64,000 nt of DNA from Amycolatopsis anabasis (GCF_009765355.1 NZ_VTHK01000013.1:124001-188000), one strand, 5' to 3'; positions 23,902 through 32,579 are shown, numbered from the stretch's first letter. The notes: generated by a model from the sequence alone, not told the origin. Program-made: numbers and translations.

Positions 23902-25424
23902 CACGCCGCCCGATAGGTGTAGTCGTCCAGATCGAAACTACGGCTCCTGCGCCGGGCCTGCAGCACCGACGAGGGCCGGATGTAGGGCATGTCGCCCTGG
24001 GAGTTCACGTAGTACGTCCGCAAACCCTGGTTGAGCACGCCGAAGTAGTACGCGATGTTGCGCCCGCGCCGCCGCACGCCCGCGTGGTAGCGGTCGTGCG
24101 CGGCCTGGTCCACCTCGACCGCGGTGGCCCCGCGGCGCCGGGCCTCGGTGATCGCGCGCACCGCGTGCCGCGAGGTGATCTCGACCAGCGCGTGCCAGCC
24201 GGTTCCGGTCCACGAGTACGGCCCCACCAGCATCCACCGGTTCGGCAGCTTGGGCACGCTCACGCTCTCGTACGCCTGCAGCCGCCGCGCCGCGTAGAAC
24301 TCGCCGAGGTCGAACCCGTCCCGGCCGACGATCGCGCCGGGCCGGTAGCTCTCCGGATCGGAGAACAGCTCGTACCCGGTGGCCAGCACGATCATGTCGA
24401 ACTCGCGTTCGGTGCCGTCCGCCAGCCGCACGCCCTTCTCGGTGAACCGTTCGATCGGCGTGGTCACCAGGTTCGTGTTCGGCCGGTTGAACGCCTGGAC
24501 GAACGTGTTGGACATGGTCGGCCGCTTGCCGAGCACGCCGTAGGCCGGGACCAGCGCCGCACGGGTTTCCGGGTCCCGCACCGCGCGGCGGAGGTACCAC
24601 CGGTAGAACGCCCGCGCCCGCGAGTCCATCAACCGCATCGCCCGCGCGGCGATCGGCAGCGGCGAATGCACCGCGAGCCGCAGCAGCACCTCGACCCCGG
24701 CCAGCATCGTCCCGTGCAGCAACGCCATCAGCCCGGGGACCCGCAGCAGGAGCCGCACCGCGGGCGGGATCGCGAAGTCCGGTTTCGGCAGGCACCACAC
24801 CGGGGTGCGCTGGAAGACGTCGAGCCGCTCGACCTCGGGCGCGATCGACGGGGTGATCTGCACCGAACTCGCGCCGGTGCCGATGATCCCGACCCGCCTT
24901 CCGGTGTGGTCGTAGTCGTGGTCCCACGCGGTGGGGCGCTGGATCTTGCCCAGGTAGTCCGCGAGCCCGGGGATCCCCGGATCCAGCTTGGGATTGATGA
25001 ACGCGCCGACCGCGCTGATCACGAACCGCGCGGTGATCACCCGGCCGTCGCCGGTGTGCAGGTTCCACCGGTGCCGCTCGTCGTCCCAGACCTCGCGCAC
25101 CACCTCGGTGTGGAACTCCAGATGCGGCCCGAGGCCGAACCGCTCGACGACATCGCGGTGGTACGCCTGCACTTCCGCACCGCGCGCGAACACCCGCGAC
25201 CAGTCCGGGTTGCGGGCGAACGAGTACTGGTAGGCGATCGACGGGATGTCCACGCCGATCCCGGGGTAAGTGTTGTCGCGCCAGCTCCCGCCGATCTCCC
25301 CGGCCCGTTCCAAGATCACGAAGTCGAGACCGGTCTCGCGCAACCGGACCCCGGCCGCGATGCCGCCGGGCCCGGCGCCGATCACGACGACTTCGTGGTC
25401 GGGCTGCTGATCGGGCGCCGCCAT
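23901..25424 (-). CDS. Flavin-containing/Baeyer-Villiger-type monooxygenase, copy 1
   Basis: 507 residues. The FAD motif is VVVIGAGPGGIAAG (residues 12-25), with GGSWRDNTYPG typical of group B monooxygenases. The NADPH motif is VGIIGTGASSVQ (about residues 178-189). The Baeyer-Villiger fingerprint F-x-G-x3-H-x3-W is degenerate, YLGKIQRPTAW at residues 157-167, with Arg in place of His. It shares the DDYTYR C-terminus and overall sequence with copy 2 immediately upstream, so the two look like tandem duplicates. The start at ATG 25424 overlaps copy 2's 3' end by 43 bases. Reaction type is uncertain. Confidence 0.87.
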   Translation of the reverse strand: MAAPDQQPDHEVVVIGAGPGGIAAGVRLRETGLDFVILERAGEIGGSWRDNTYPGIGVDIPSIAYQYSFARNPDWSRVFARGAEVQAYHRDVVERFGLGPHLEFHTEVVREVWDDERHRWNLHTGDGRVITARFVISAVGAFINPKLDPGIPGLADYLGKIQRPTAWDHDYDHTGRRVGIIGTGASSVQITPSIAPEVERLDVFQRTPVWCLPKPDFAIPPAVRLLLRVPGLMALLHGTMLAGVEVLLRLAVHSPLPIAARAMRLMDSRARAFYRWYLRRAVRDPETRAALVPAYGVLGKRPTMSNTFVQAFNRPNTNLVTTPIERFTEKGVRLADGTEREFDMIVLATGYELFSDPESYRPGAIVGRDGFDLGEFYAARRLQAYESVSVPKLPNRWMLVGPYSWTGTGWHALVEITSRHAVRAITEARRRGATAVEVDQAAHDRYHAGVRRRGRNIAYYFGVLNQGLRTYYVNSQGDMPYIRPSSVLQARRRSRSFDLDDYTYRAA

Positions 25425-26959
25425 TGCCGCTTCACCTCCCGGCCGTTCACCGGTTTCGCGGGCAGGGTCCGGTAGGTGTAGTCGTCGAGGGAGAACCGGC
25501 GGCTCTTCCACATCGCCTGGAACGCGGTCGTCGGCCGCAGCAGCGAGAAGTCGCCGTGGTGGTCGATGTAGTAGGTGTTCGCGTTCTCGCAGTTGTTGCT
25601 GAACAGCAGCGAGCGACTGGCCCGGCCATGGGCGAAGGCGAAGAACCGGTCGTTCGCCTCCTGCGTGACCTCGACCGCGGTCGCACCCCGGCGCTTGGCC
25701 TCGGCGATCACCCGCATCGCGTGGTGCGACTGGGTTTCCACCATCACGTGCCACGAACTCCCGGTCCAGGAGAACGGCCCGAAGATGAAGAAGCTGTTGG
25801 GCAGCTTGGGAATGCTCACCCCTTCATACGCCTGGACCTGCTCGGTCGCGAAGAAGTCGGCGAGATCGAACCCGTCCCGCCCCTTGACCGGCACCTTGCG
25901 GTAGTTCTCCGGATCGTTCGACAGCCGGAATCCGGTGGCCAGGATCAGCGCGTCGATCTCGTGGTGGCGCCCGGCCTGGTCCAGGATCCCGGTCGGCGTG
26001 ATCCGCTCGATCCCGTCGGTCACCAGGTCGACGTGCTCCCGGGTGAACGTCTTGTAGTAGGTGTTCGACACGCTCGGCCGCTTGCAGCCGAACCCGTAGT
26101 CCGGGGTGAGCTTGCGCCGCAGTTCCGGATCCCGCACCTGCGTCCGCAGGTACCCGCGAATGGCCCGCTCACAGCGCCTGGCCACGAACGTGCCGGGTTT
26201 GCCGGACACGATCACGCCGACCAGCAGCACCTCGACGATCGCCGCGGTGACCCCGCGCACCACGCTCTGCGTGAACGGCGCCACCCGGAACAACCTCCGC
26301 AACCCGGGCGGAATCTTCAGGTCCGGTTTGGCGAACACCCAGATCGCGTGCCGCTGGAACACGCTCAGCTTCTTCGCCACGTTCGCGACCTTCGGCACCA
26401 TCTGCACCGCCGTGGACCCGGTGCCGATCACCCCGACCCGCTTCCCCCGCAGGTCGTAGTCGTGATCCCAGCGCGAGGTCTGAATGACCTTCCCGCCGAA
26501 ATCGTCGAGCCCGGGAATGTCCGGCCGCTTCGGATCCACGAACGCGCCCAGCGCGGTGATCACGTACCGGCAGGTCAGCACCTTCCCGCCACGCAAATGT
26601 ATCCGCCAGAGATGCTCGTCCTCGTCCCACACCCGCGCGGTCATCTCGGTGTTCAACCGGATATATGGCCGCAGCCCGTACTTGTCGGCTACGCGATCGA
26701 TGTACTCCTTGACCTCGTGGCCCTTCGGGAACACCCGCGACCAGTCCGGGTTCTTCTCGAACGAGAACTGGTAGGTGAACGAGGGCAGGTCCACGGCGAC
26801 ATCGGGATAGGTGTTGTCCCGCCAGGTGCCCCCGATGTCCGAGGCCCGCTCCAGGATCACGAAGTCCTCGATGCCCGCCTTGCGCACCGCGATGCCCGCG
26901 CCGAGCCCGCCGACACCGGCCCCGACGATGATGATCTCGTGGTCCGGGGTTTCCGTCAT
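25382..26959 (-). CDS. Flavin-containing/Baeyer-Villiger-type monooxygenase, copy 2
   Basis: 525 residues. The FAD motif is IIIVGAGVGGLGAG (residues 9-22), followed by GGTWRDNTYPD. The NADPH motif is VGVIGTGSTAVQ. At the fingerprint position it reads FGGKVIQTSRW (residues 154-164), with Gln in place of the conserved His. The closest relative is copy 1 downstream: matching NPDWSRVF, KRPSVSNT/KRPTMSNT and LDDYTYR segments show they are paralogues. It has a longer C-terminal tail. ATG 26959 is preceded by a GGAGGATC ribosome-binding site. A palindromic repeat (27002-27082) separates it from the upstream hydrolase gene. Confidence 0.87.
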   Translation of the reverse strand: MTETPDHEIIIVGAGVGGLGAGIAVRKAGIEDFVILERASDIGGTWRDNTYPDVAVDLPSFTYQFSFEKNPDWSRVFPKGHEVKEYIDRVADKYGLRPYIRLNTEMTARVWDEDEHLWRIHLRGGKVLTCRYVITALGAFVDPKRPDIPGLDDFGGKVIQTSRWDHDYDLRGKRVGVIGTGSTAVQMVPKVANVAKKLSVFQRHAIWVFAKPDLKIPPGLRRLFRVAPFTQSVVRGVTAAIVEVLLVGVIVSGKPGTFVARRCERAIRGYLRTQVRDPELRRKLTPDYGFGCKRPSVSNTYYKTFTREHVDLVTDGIERITPTGILDQAGRHHEIDALILATGFRLSNDPENYRKVPVKGRDGFDLADFFATEQVQAYEGVSIPKLPNSFFIFGPFSWTGSSWHVMVETQSHHAMRVIAEAKRRGATAVEVTQEANDRFFAFAHGRASRSLLFSNNCENANTYYIDHHGDFSLLRPTTAFQAMWKSRRFSLDDYTYRTLPAKPVNGREVKRQWRRPISSPTTKSS

Positions 26960-27001
26960 CGCGATCCTCCACAGTGGACGTTCATGGTGCACCCCGGGAA
27001 T

Positions 27002-27082
27002 CCCCCAAAGTGGCTTTCGGTACCTTCAACGCCCCGAAAGCCGCATTGGGTACCTTGAGCGCCCCGAAAGCCACATTGGGGG
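27002..27082. repeat. Dispersed palindromic repeat, hairpin-forming (copy 1)
   Basis: Arms at 27002-27020 and 27064-27082 are reverse complements with one mismatch in 19 bases (CCCCCAAAGTGGCTTTCGG on the left). An internal CCCCGAAAGCCGCATTGGG unit (27032-27050) repeats the same core. Near-copies occur at 45444-45488 and 47562-47646. It lies between the lipR-like hydrolase and monooxygenase copy 2 on the same strand, where a hairpin could attenuate or terminate transcription. Confidence 0.8.
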
Positions 27083-27098
27083 AAATGGTGGCGGGGGA

Positions 27099-28109
27099 TC
27101 ATGGGGCGGCCTGGCGTAGGAAGGTTCCGATCTCGCGGATGGCGGCGCGGCCTTCCGGGACGAGGTCGGCGGCGGCCTGGAAGACGTGCACCTGGCGGTC
27201 CCAGATCTGCAGGGTCACGCCGACGCCCGCGGCGGCGAGGCGGTCCGCCATCAGTTCCGAATCCGGCAGCAGCATCTCGGTGGAACCCGCCTGGATCAGC
27301 ACCGGCGGCAACTCGCCGAGGTCGGCGTCCACCGGGGAGAGCGCGGGGCCGGGGCTGCCGTCGACGAACACGCGCGCCTCGGTCTTCGCGGCGAGGTCGG
27401 CGACCGCGGACAGCACGCTGGTCGGGAACACCGGATCGAGGCTCGCGTTGGGGTGCTCGCACTTCCGGGCCGGGTCGAGGTCGGTGAGCGGGGAGAGCGC
27501 CACCACGGCGGCGGGGGTGCCAAGGCGGCGCTGGACAACGGCCAGCGCGACCTGGAAGGCGAGGAAACCGCCCGCGGAATCGCCCGCGACGACGATCTCC
27601 TCCGGTCGGAAACCCTGGTCGAGCAGCCAGCGGAAGCCGTGCACGCCATCGGTCACCGAACTGGAGATCGGCGCGCGCGGCAGCATCCGGTAGTCGACGG
27701 TGAGCACCGGGCACCGCCCGGCGGCCGAGATCTCGGACACCAGGCGCCGGTGGGTGCGCAGGCCGCAGCAGATGAAGGCGCCGCCGTGCAGGTAGAGGAC
27801 GACCCGGTTCCCGGTCGCCTTCCGCGCCTGGATCCACTCCGCGCGGCAGTCCGGCAGCGCGACCGGCGCGCGTTCGGTGCCGGGTAGCGAACGCATCCAG
27901 AAGGCGAGCCGGTCGATCAGGCCGAACGGCCAGGGCAGGTGCGGGAAGCGGCCGTAGGCCACCAGGACCGGGCGCACGAAGACGCGCAGGAACAGCGCGA
28001 GCACGCGGGAGCGGCGGCTTCCCCTGCCCCGGTGTTCCACGACGGGAGGTGCCGGGCGCGCGGCCGGTTCGGTCGCCCTCTCCACGGCCTGGTCAGCCAC
28101 GTCGGCCAT
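27099..28109 (-). CDS. Alpha/beta hydrolase, HSL/LipR-like
   Basis: 336 residues. Hormone-sensitive-lipase family marks are the oxyanion motif LYLHGGAFICCG (HGGAF) and the nucleophile elbow VAGDSAGG. Catalytic Asp and His are likely in LLPDSELMADRL and QVHVFQ near the C-terminus. A hydrophobic N-terminal stretch (LALFLRVFVRPVLVAYG) may contact the membrane. ATG 28109 is preferred because GGGAGGTG lies 6 bases upstream, which leaves the palindrome at 28132-28151 outside the gene; ATG 28157 is an alternative. In the M. tuberculosis mymA operon the analogous gene is lipR. It probably hydrolyses an ester made by the monooxygenases. Confidence 0.84.
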   Translation of the reverse strand: MADVADQAVERATEPAARPAPPVVEHRGRGSRRSRVLALFLRVFVRPVLVAYGRFPHLPWPFGLIDRLAFWMRSLPGTERAPVALPDCRAEWIQARKATGNRVVLYLHGGAFICCGLRTHRRLVSEISAAGRCPVLTVDYRMLPRAPISSSVTDGVHGFRWLLDQGFRPEEIVVAGDSAGGFLAFQVALAVVQRRLGTPAAVVALSPLTDLDPARKCEHPNASLDPVFPTSVLSAVADLAAKTEARVFVDGSPGPALSPVDADLGELPPVLIQAGSTEMLLPDSELMADRLAAAGVGVTLQIWDRQVHVFQAAADLVPEGRAAIREIGTFLRQAAP

Positions 28110-28131
28110 CCCGGCACCTCCCGTCACGAGA

Positions 28132-28151
28132 CGGAATGATCTGTCATTCCG
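28132..28151. promoter_or_regulatory. GAATGA-N4-TCATTC operator upstream of the lipR-like gene
   Basis: CGGAATGA-TCTG-TCATTCCG is a perfect 8-base inverted repeat around a 4-base spacer. It begins 22 bases upstream of the preferred start of the hydrolase gene (28109) and lies after the SDR stop at 28190. Its 16-base core matches the palindrome upstream of the mce operon (32657-32672) at 14 positions with the same spacing. The size and symmetry fit a TetR dimer site. Confidence 0.7.
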
Positions 28152-28189
28152 CTTCATTTCTACCACTTCCCCGGTCGGCTTCCTAGGGT

Positions 28190-29032
28190 TCACAACCGGC
28201 CCAGACGGGAGCCGAGGGACAGCCCGCCCTTCGCGATCAGCGCGCTGAGCCGCTGGTAGCGGGCACCGAGCACGCGCGGCAGCGCGTCGAAGACGTACGC
28301 GTCCGGGCCGATCAGGATCCGGGGCTTGTTCCGCTGCACCCCGCGCAGGATCGTGCGCGCGGCCCGCGCGGGCGTGGTGAGCGCGATCCGCTGGAAGTCC
28401 CGGTCGGCTTTGTCCAGGCGTAACGCTCCCGTGGAGCGGGCGTCGCGGACGATGTTGGTCTTGATCCCGCCGGGGTGCACGCAGCTCACCCCGACCGGTC
28501 GCCTGTCGATGAGCATCTCCTGGCGCAGCGCCTCGGTGAAGCCGCGGACCGCGAACTTCGCCGCGTTGTAGGCGCTCTGCGTGGGCACCCCGATGAACCC
28601 GAAGACGCTGGAGACGTTCACCAGGTGCCCGTCGCCGGATTCGATCAGGTACGGCAGGAACGCCTTGGTGCCGTGCGCCACGCCCCAGAAGTTGATGTTC
28701 ATCAACCAGTCCAGGTCGTCCCACCGCATCTCGTCGACGTTCGCGGACAAGGCCACGCCGGCGTTGTTCACCACCAGGTTCACCGCGCCGAACTCGCCCG
28801 CGACCTCGTCGGCGTGCGCGAGCACCGCGGTCCGGTCGGCCACGTTGACCTGGTAGGGCAACGCCTTCGCCCCCGCCTTCTCGCACAGCGCGGCCGTTTC
28901 GGCGACCCGCGCGAGGTCCACATCGGACAGTGCCAGCCGAGCCCCTCGATCGGCCAGTTCCAGGGCGAGGGCCCGGCCGATGCCGGAACCGGCTCCGGTG
29001 ATCACCGCGACCTTGTCCGCGAACCGCTTCAC
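28190..29032 (-). CDS. Short-chain dehydrogenase/reductase (SadH-like)
   Basis: 280 residues. The cofactor motif is VAVITGAGSGIGRALALELA (residues 8-27), with Asp in ALSDVDLAR indicating NAD preference. NNAGVALSA, the catalytic Ser in LVNVSSVFG and YNAAKFAVRG (Y-x3-K near residue 157) complete the classical set. GGIKTNIV and the DALPRVLGARYQRL tail resemble Rv3085/SadH of the mymA locus. Its ATG at 29032 overlaps the monooxygenase stop (ATGA), so it belongs to the unit aurF2-hydrolase-FMO3-SDR. It likely acts on the alcohol or ketone partner of the flavin monooxygenase product. Confidence 0.88.
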   Translation of the reverse strand: MKRFADKVAVITGAGSGIGRALALELADRGARLALSDVDLARVAETAALCEKAGAKALPYQVNVADRTAVLAHADEVAGEFGAVNLVVNNAGVALSANVDEMRWDDLDWLMNINFWGVAHGTKAFLPYLIESGDGHLVNVSSVFGFIGVPTQSAYNAAKFAVRGFTEALRQEMLIDRRPVGVSCVHPGGIKTNIVRDARSTGALRLDKADRDFQRIALTTPARAARTILRGVQRNKPRILIGPDAYVFDALPRVLGARYQRLSALIAKGGLSLGSRLGRL

Positions 29033-30570
29033 CGCACAACTCCCGTCAAACTGTGTTCTCTGTCAGCATGTTGCCCCCGCCGGGAACCGATCAGCTCGAA
29101 GTCCGCCGGATCCGCCTTGCGCGTGCGCAACCAGTACTGCCAGGTGAAACCGGGCCAGATCGTCCGGTTCACCCCCTGGGAATCCAGGTACCAGCTGGTG
29201 CAGCCGCCGGTGCTCCACACGCCTTTCGCGAGCTTGCGCTGGATTTCCGCGTTGAACTCGCCCTGCACCTGGCGGCGGACCTCGAAGCCCGCGGCCCGGT
29301 TCCGCTCGACCATCCGGATCGCGTCCAGCGCGTACCGGATCTGCGACTCGATCATGAACACCACCGAGTTGTGCCCCAGTCCGGTGTTCGGGCCGAGCAG
29401 GAAGAACGAGTTCGGGAACCCGTTGACCGTGATGCCCAGATGGGTCTGGATGCCCTCGCGCCGCCACTGCTCGGCCAGGTCCCGGCCGCCCCGGCCCTTG
29501 ATGTCGAGGTACTCGAAGGCGTCCGTGACGTGGAACCCGGTGCCGAAGATGATCGCGTCGACCGCGCGTTCCGTGCCGTCGGCGGTGACCACGCCGTGCT
29601 CCCGGATCTCGGTGATGCCCTCGGTGATCACCTGCACGTGGTCCCGGGTCAGCGACCGGTAGTAGGTGTTCGAGCCGAGCACCCGCTTGCAGCCGAGCCG
29701 GTAGCGCGGGGTGACCTTCTTCCGCAGCACCGGATCGGCGATCTGGCGGTTGATGTGCCGCTTGCCCAGCCATTCGCCCGCGCGCAGGATCGCGGGATGC
29801 CCGTTCATGCCGATCGCGAGGGATTCCGCGCCCCAGTAGACGACGTTGCGGTAAACGCGGCGCAGCAGCGGGACGCGCTGGAAGACGTTCCGCGCGGATT
29901 CCGGGATCTCCGCGTTCGCCCGCGGCATCACCCAGGGCGGCGTGCGCTGGTACAGGTGCAGTTCGGCGACCTGCTTGGCGATCTCCGGCACGAACTGGAT
30001 CGCGCTCGCGCCGGTGCCGATCACCGCGACCTTCTTGCCACGCAGGTCGTAGGCGTGGTCCCACTGCGCGGAGTGGAACGTCTTCCCTTTGAAGGTGTCG
30101 AGTCCGGGCAGCTGCGGGATGTTCGGGATGTGCAGCGCCCCGACCCCGGCGACCAGGAACTTCCCGGTGAACTCGCCCGCCTTGGTACCGACTTGCCAGC
30201 GGTGTTCGCGGTCGTCCCAGCGCGCCGAGGTCACCTCGTGCCCGAACCGGATGTGCTCGCGCAGCCCGTACTTGTCGGTGAGCCGCTTGAGGTAGTCCCA
30301 GATCTCCGGCTGCGCGGAGAACGTCTGCGACCAGCGCGCGTTCGGTTCGAAGGAATACGAGTACATGTGCGACGGCACGTCACAAGCGCAGCCGGGATAG
30401 CTGTTGTCCCGCCAGGTGCCGCCGATCTCGGCGGCCTTCTCCAGCAGCACGAAATCGTCCCGGCCCGCCTTCTTGAGCTGGATCGCCATGCCCAGCCCGG
30501 AAAACCCGGTGCCGACGATGACGATCCCGGTCTCCTCGGTGACCTTCCGAGCGGCCGTGCGCCTAGCCAT
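29029..30570 (-). CDS. Baeyer-Villiger-type flavin monooxygenase (MymA/EthA-like), copy 3
   Basis: 513 residues. The FAD motif is IVIVGTGFSGLGMA (residues 16-29), then GGTWRDNSYPG. The complete Baeyer-Villiger fingerprint is FKGKTFHSAQW at residues 160-170. The NADPH motif is VAVIGTGASAIQF. CKRVLGSNTYY and LLGPNTGLGHNSVVFMIESQ are typical of the MymA/BVMO group. It would insert oxygen next to a ketone or oxidise an N/S heteroatom using NADPH. It is more distant from copies 1 and 2 than those are from each other. It overlaps the hydrolase gene upstream by 8 bases and the SDR downstream by 4. Confidence 0.9.
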   Translation of the reverse strand: MARRTAARKVTEETGIVIVGTGFSGLGMAIQLKKAGRDDFVLLEKAAEIGGTWRDNSYPGCACDVPSHMYSYSFEPNARWSQTFSAQPEIWDYLKRLTDKYGLREHIRFGHEVTSARWDDREHRWQVGTKAGEFTGKFLVAGVGALHIPNIPQLPGLDTFKGKTFHSAQWDHAYDLRGKKVAVIGTGASAIQFVPEIAKQVAELHLYQRTPPWVMPRANAEIPESARNVFQRVPLLRRVYRNVVYWGAESLAIGMNGHPAILRAGEWLGKRHINRQIADPVLRKKVTPRYRLGCKRVLGSNTYYRSLTRDHVQVITEGITEIREHGVVTADGTERAVDAIIFGTGFHVTDAFEYLDIKGRGGRDLAEQWRREGIQTHLGITVNGFPNSFFLLGPNTGLGHNSVVFMIESQIRYALDAIRMVERNRAAGFEVRRQVQGEFNAEIQRKLAKGVWSTGGCTSWYLDSQGVNRTIWPGFTWQYWLRTRKADPADFELIGSRRGQHADREHSLTGVVR

Positions 30571-31492
30571 GTCGCCTCGCTTTCCGATCCGCGGCCGCCC
30601 GCAGGAGACCTCCGATCCGCTCGGCGACCTCGGCGGACCGTTCGAACGGCAGCATGTGCCCCGCTCGCGGGAAGAGGACGAAATCGGCGTCCGGCAGCGC
30701 CCGCGCGATCCGGGCCAGGTGGCCGACCGGGGTCAGCACGTCGACCGCGCCCGCGAGCACCACGGCCGGGATGTCCCGGAACGCGGCGAGCGCGTGGTAC
30801 CGGTCGTGCTCGTAGAGCGAGTACCGGATGCCGATCATGCTCGCCGGATGCGAGCGGGCGAACTGCTTCGCCGCCCGGGCCAGGTCGTACCGGCTCGGGT
30901 TGCGGCCGAAGAGCACCAGCCGCAGGACCGCCGTGCCGTAGCGCCGTGAACGCGGATCGCGCCGCACGAGCCAGCGGTTGACCGGCGCCTCGATCCGCTG
31001 ACCGGCGGTGAACAGCTTCGGCGGGACGCCGAACGTGTTCGAAGACAGGTCACCGGAGCTGGTCGCCACGAACGCGACCCCGGCGACCCGGGCGCGCACC
31101 AGCTCGGGGTGCCGCTCGGCGAGCGCCATGATCGTCATACCGCCGAGGGAATGCCCGGCCAGCACCAGTTTCCCGGTCGGCGCCCGGTCGGCGAGCAGTT
31201 CGGCCAGATCGTCGGCGAGTTGCTCGATCCGCGCGGTCCCCGGCGGCGCGGCGACCGAGCGGCCGTGCCCGCGGTGGTCGTACCGCAGCACGCGGACGTC
31301 CGGGCCGAGGTGCGAGACCACGTCGTCCCAGGATTCGTGGTCCATCATCCAGCAGTGCACGAGCACCACGGTCACCGGCGCGTCGGCCGGTCCGGACCCG
31401 ACCACGCGCAGCGCGGAGCCGTCGGCGGTCACGAAGCGCCGCGGATCGGGCCTGGGTTCGGGTGGCGCCGGGACGGCGTGCAGCGCGGTCAT
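30563..31492 (-). CDS. Alpha/beta hydrolase
   Basis: 309 residues from ATG 31492, which overlaps the aurF2 stop (ATGA). It has a classical alpha/beta fold with VLVHCWMMDHESWDD (oxyanion loop), YDHRGHGRS, the nucleophile elbow LAGHSLGGM (Ser near 120), an Asp in AGAVDVLTPVGHL and the catalytic His in FPRAGHMLPFE. The lid region is about 60 residues long. Members include esterases, lactonases and haloperoxidase-like enzymes. Next to a Baeyer-Villiger monooxygenase, an esterase/lactonase role on the ester product is plausible, but the substrate is unknown. Confidence 0.86.
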   Translation of the reverse strand: MTALHAVPAPPEPRPDPRRFVTADGSALRVVGSGPADAPVTVVLVHCWMMDHESWDDVVSHLGPDVRVLRYDHRGHGRSVAAPPGTARIEQLADDLAELLADRAPTGKLVLAGHSLGGMTIMALAERHPELVRARVAGVAFVATSSGDLSSNTFGVPPKLFTAGQRIEAPVNRWLVRRDPRSRRYGTAVLRLVLFGRNPSRYDLARAAKQFARSHPASMIGIRYSLYEHDRYHALAAFRDIPAVVLAGAVDVLTPVGHLARIARALPDADFVLFPRAGHMLPFERSAEVAERIGGLLRAAADRKARRHG

Positions 31493-32397
31493 TTCCGGCC
31501 CCGCGGCAGCAGGTTCGAGCGGCGCCACAGCGCGGTGGTCAGCCAACCTTTGATCATCCCGGTCTCGGTGAAGAAGTCCACCAGCCGTTCGGCCATGAAC
31601 TGCGAGGTCCGCTGGTAGTGCGGGTTCCGCAGCGCGGCCTTGCGCCCCACCCGGGGTTTGATCCCGACCGCTCGGTAGACCTTGGGGTGGATCAGCATGT
31701 AGGCCACCGCGTTCGCGGCGATCGCCAGGATGACCCGGTTCAGCGCGAGCTGGAACCGGTTGAGTTTCTCCGCGCTGCGCACGAGTTCCTCACGCGCGAA
31801 GCCGATGTGCCGGGCCTCCTCGAGCACGTGGATCCGGTTGAGCATCCGGAAATGCGGCTGGATGCGCTCGTCGGCCATGTTCTCCCGCTGGCCGCGGTCC
31901 AGGATTTCCTCGATGAGCAGGGCCATGCCGTAGCTGACCGGGCCGATCGGGATGAGCGAGATGAACCGCAGCGCCTTCGCGGCGAGCCACGGCTGCCGGT
32001 ACGCACGGACGCCGGTCTTGCCGATGAACTTGCCGAACATCGTCGAGTGGCGGGTCTCGTCACCGATCTCGGTGAGCGTGTACTGCGCGTGCGCGCTGGC
32101 CGGGTCCCCTTCGGCGACGATTCGCAGCAGCAGGTGCATCAGCGCGACCTCGGCGTAGATGCCGTAGCTGACCATGCTGACCGCCTCGTGCTTGCCCAGT
32201 TCGAGGCGCTGCTCGGGGGCCATCCGGTCCCACAACTCGGTGCCGTACAAGGAGATCCGGTGTTCGGGGAGATAGGGCGCGCCGTCGAGCATCGGCTCGC
32301 CCCAGTCGATGTCCACCTGGGGGTCGTAGAACTTGTTCGCCGAGGAGGTGAGCAGGCGCTGGGCCGTGCGCTCCTGGTTCGCGGCGGTCCTGGTCAT
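31489..32397 (-). CDS. AurF-type diiron oxygenase, copy 2
   Basis: 302 residues and clearly paralogous to copy 1: both contain SSA(D/N)KFYDP, YLPEHRISLYGT and LWDRM(T/A)PEQR. The iron-binding helices are EIGDETRHSTMFGKF and HVLEEARHIGFAREEL. It begins the leftward run aurF2-hydrolase-FMO3-SDR, all with overlapping ends. ATG 32397 was chosen; a GTG at 32409 is in frame. A GTATC-type operator like that of copy 1 lies 33-51 bases upstream. Having paralogues at both ends of the cluster, under related operators, suggests that both diiron enzymes serve the same pathway. Confidence 0.85.
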   Translation of the reverse strand: MTRTAANQERTAQRLLTSSANKFYDPQVDIDWGEPMLDGAPYLPEHRISLYGTELWDRMAPEQRLELGKHEAVSMVSYGIYAEVALMHLLLRIVAEGDPASAHAQYTLTEIGDETRHSTMFGKFIGKTGVRAYRQPWLAAKALRFISLIPIGPVSYGMALLIEEILDRGQRENMADERIQPHFRMLNRIHVLEEARHIGFAREELVRSAEKLNRFQLALNRVILAIAANAVAYMLIHPKVYRAVGIKPRVGRKAALRNPHYQRTSQFMAERLVDFFTETGMIKGWLTTALWRRSNLLPRGRK

Positions 32398-32429
32398 CGT
32401 CGACACCACCCTGCCAGTACTTGGTACCT

Positions 32430-32448
32430 CAGGTATCCGTTACTGACG
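32430..32448. promoter_or_regulatory. GTATC-type operator upstream of aurF2
   Basis: CAGGTATCCGTTACTGACG matches 17 of 19 bases of the reverse complement of 21528-21546, the site between aurF1 and its TetR gene. The core GTATC-C-GTTAC is the same near-palindrome. It sits 33 bases upstream of the aurF2 start, where a repressor would block the promoter. Confidence 0.6.
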
Positions 32449-32566
32449 AGTTACTATCCATAGGCCGCCCGCGAGTGTCAACACTCACAACGAGGCGCGA
32501 CAGGACCAACGACCTTGTCGCCACAATGGAGTAACGCGCATCACACCCACTCGTTGTACCTTGATG

Positions 32567-32579
32567 AACTCGCGAGTAG
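32567..32579. promoter_or_regulatory. AACTCGCGAGTAG element upstream of the mce operon
   Basis: The 10-base palindrome ACTCGCGAGT lies about 110 bases upstream of the first mce-operon gene. The same 13 bases recur at 61119-61131, upstream of the ImmA/IrrE operon. An operator shared by the two operons is one explanation. No binding protein can be named. Confidence 0.4.
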
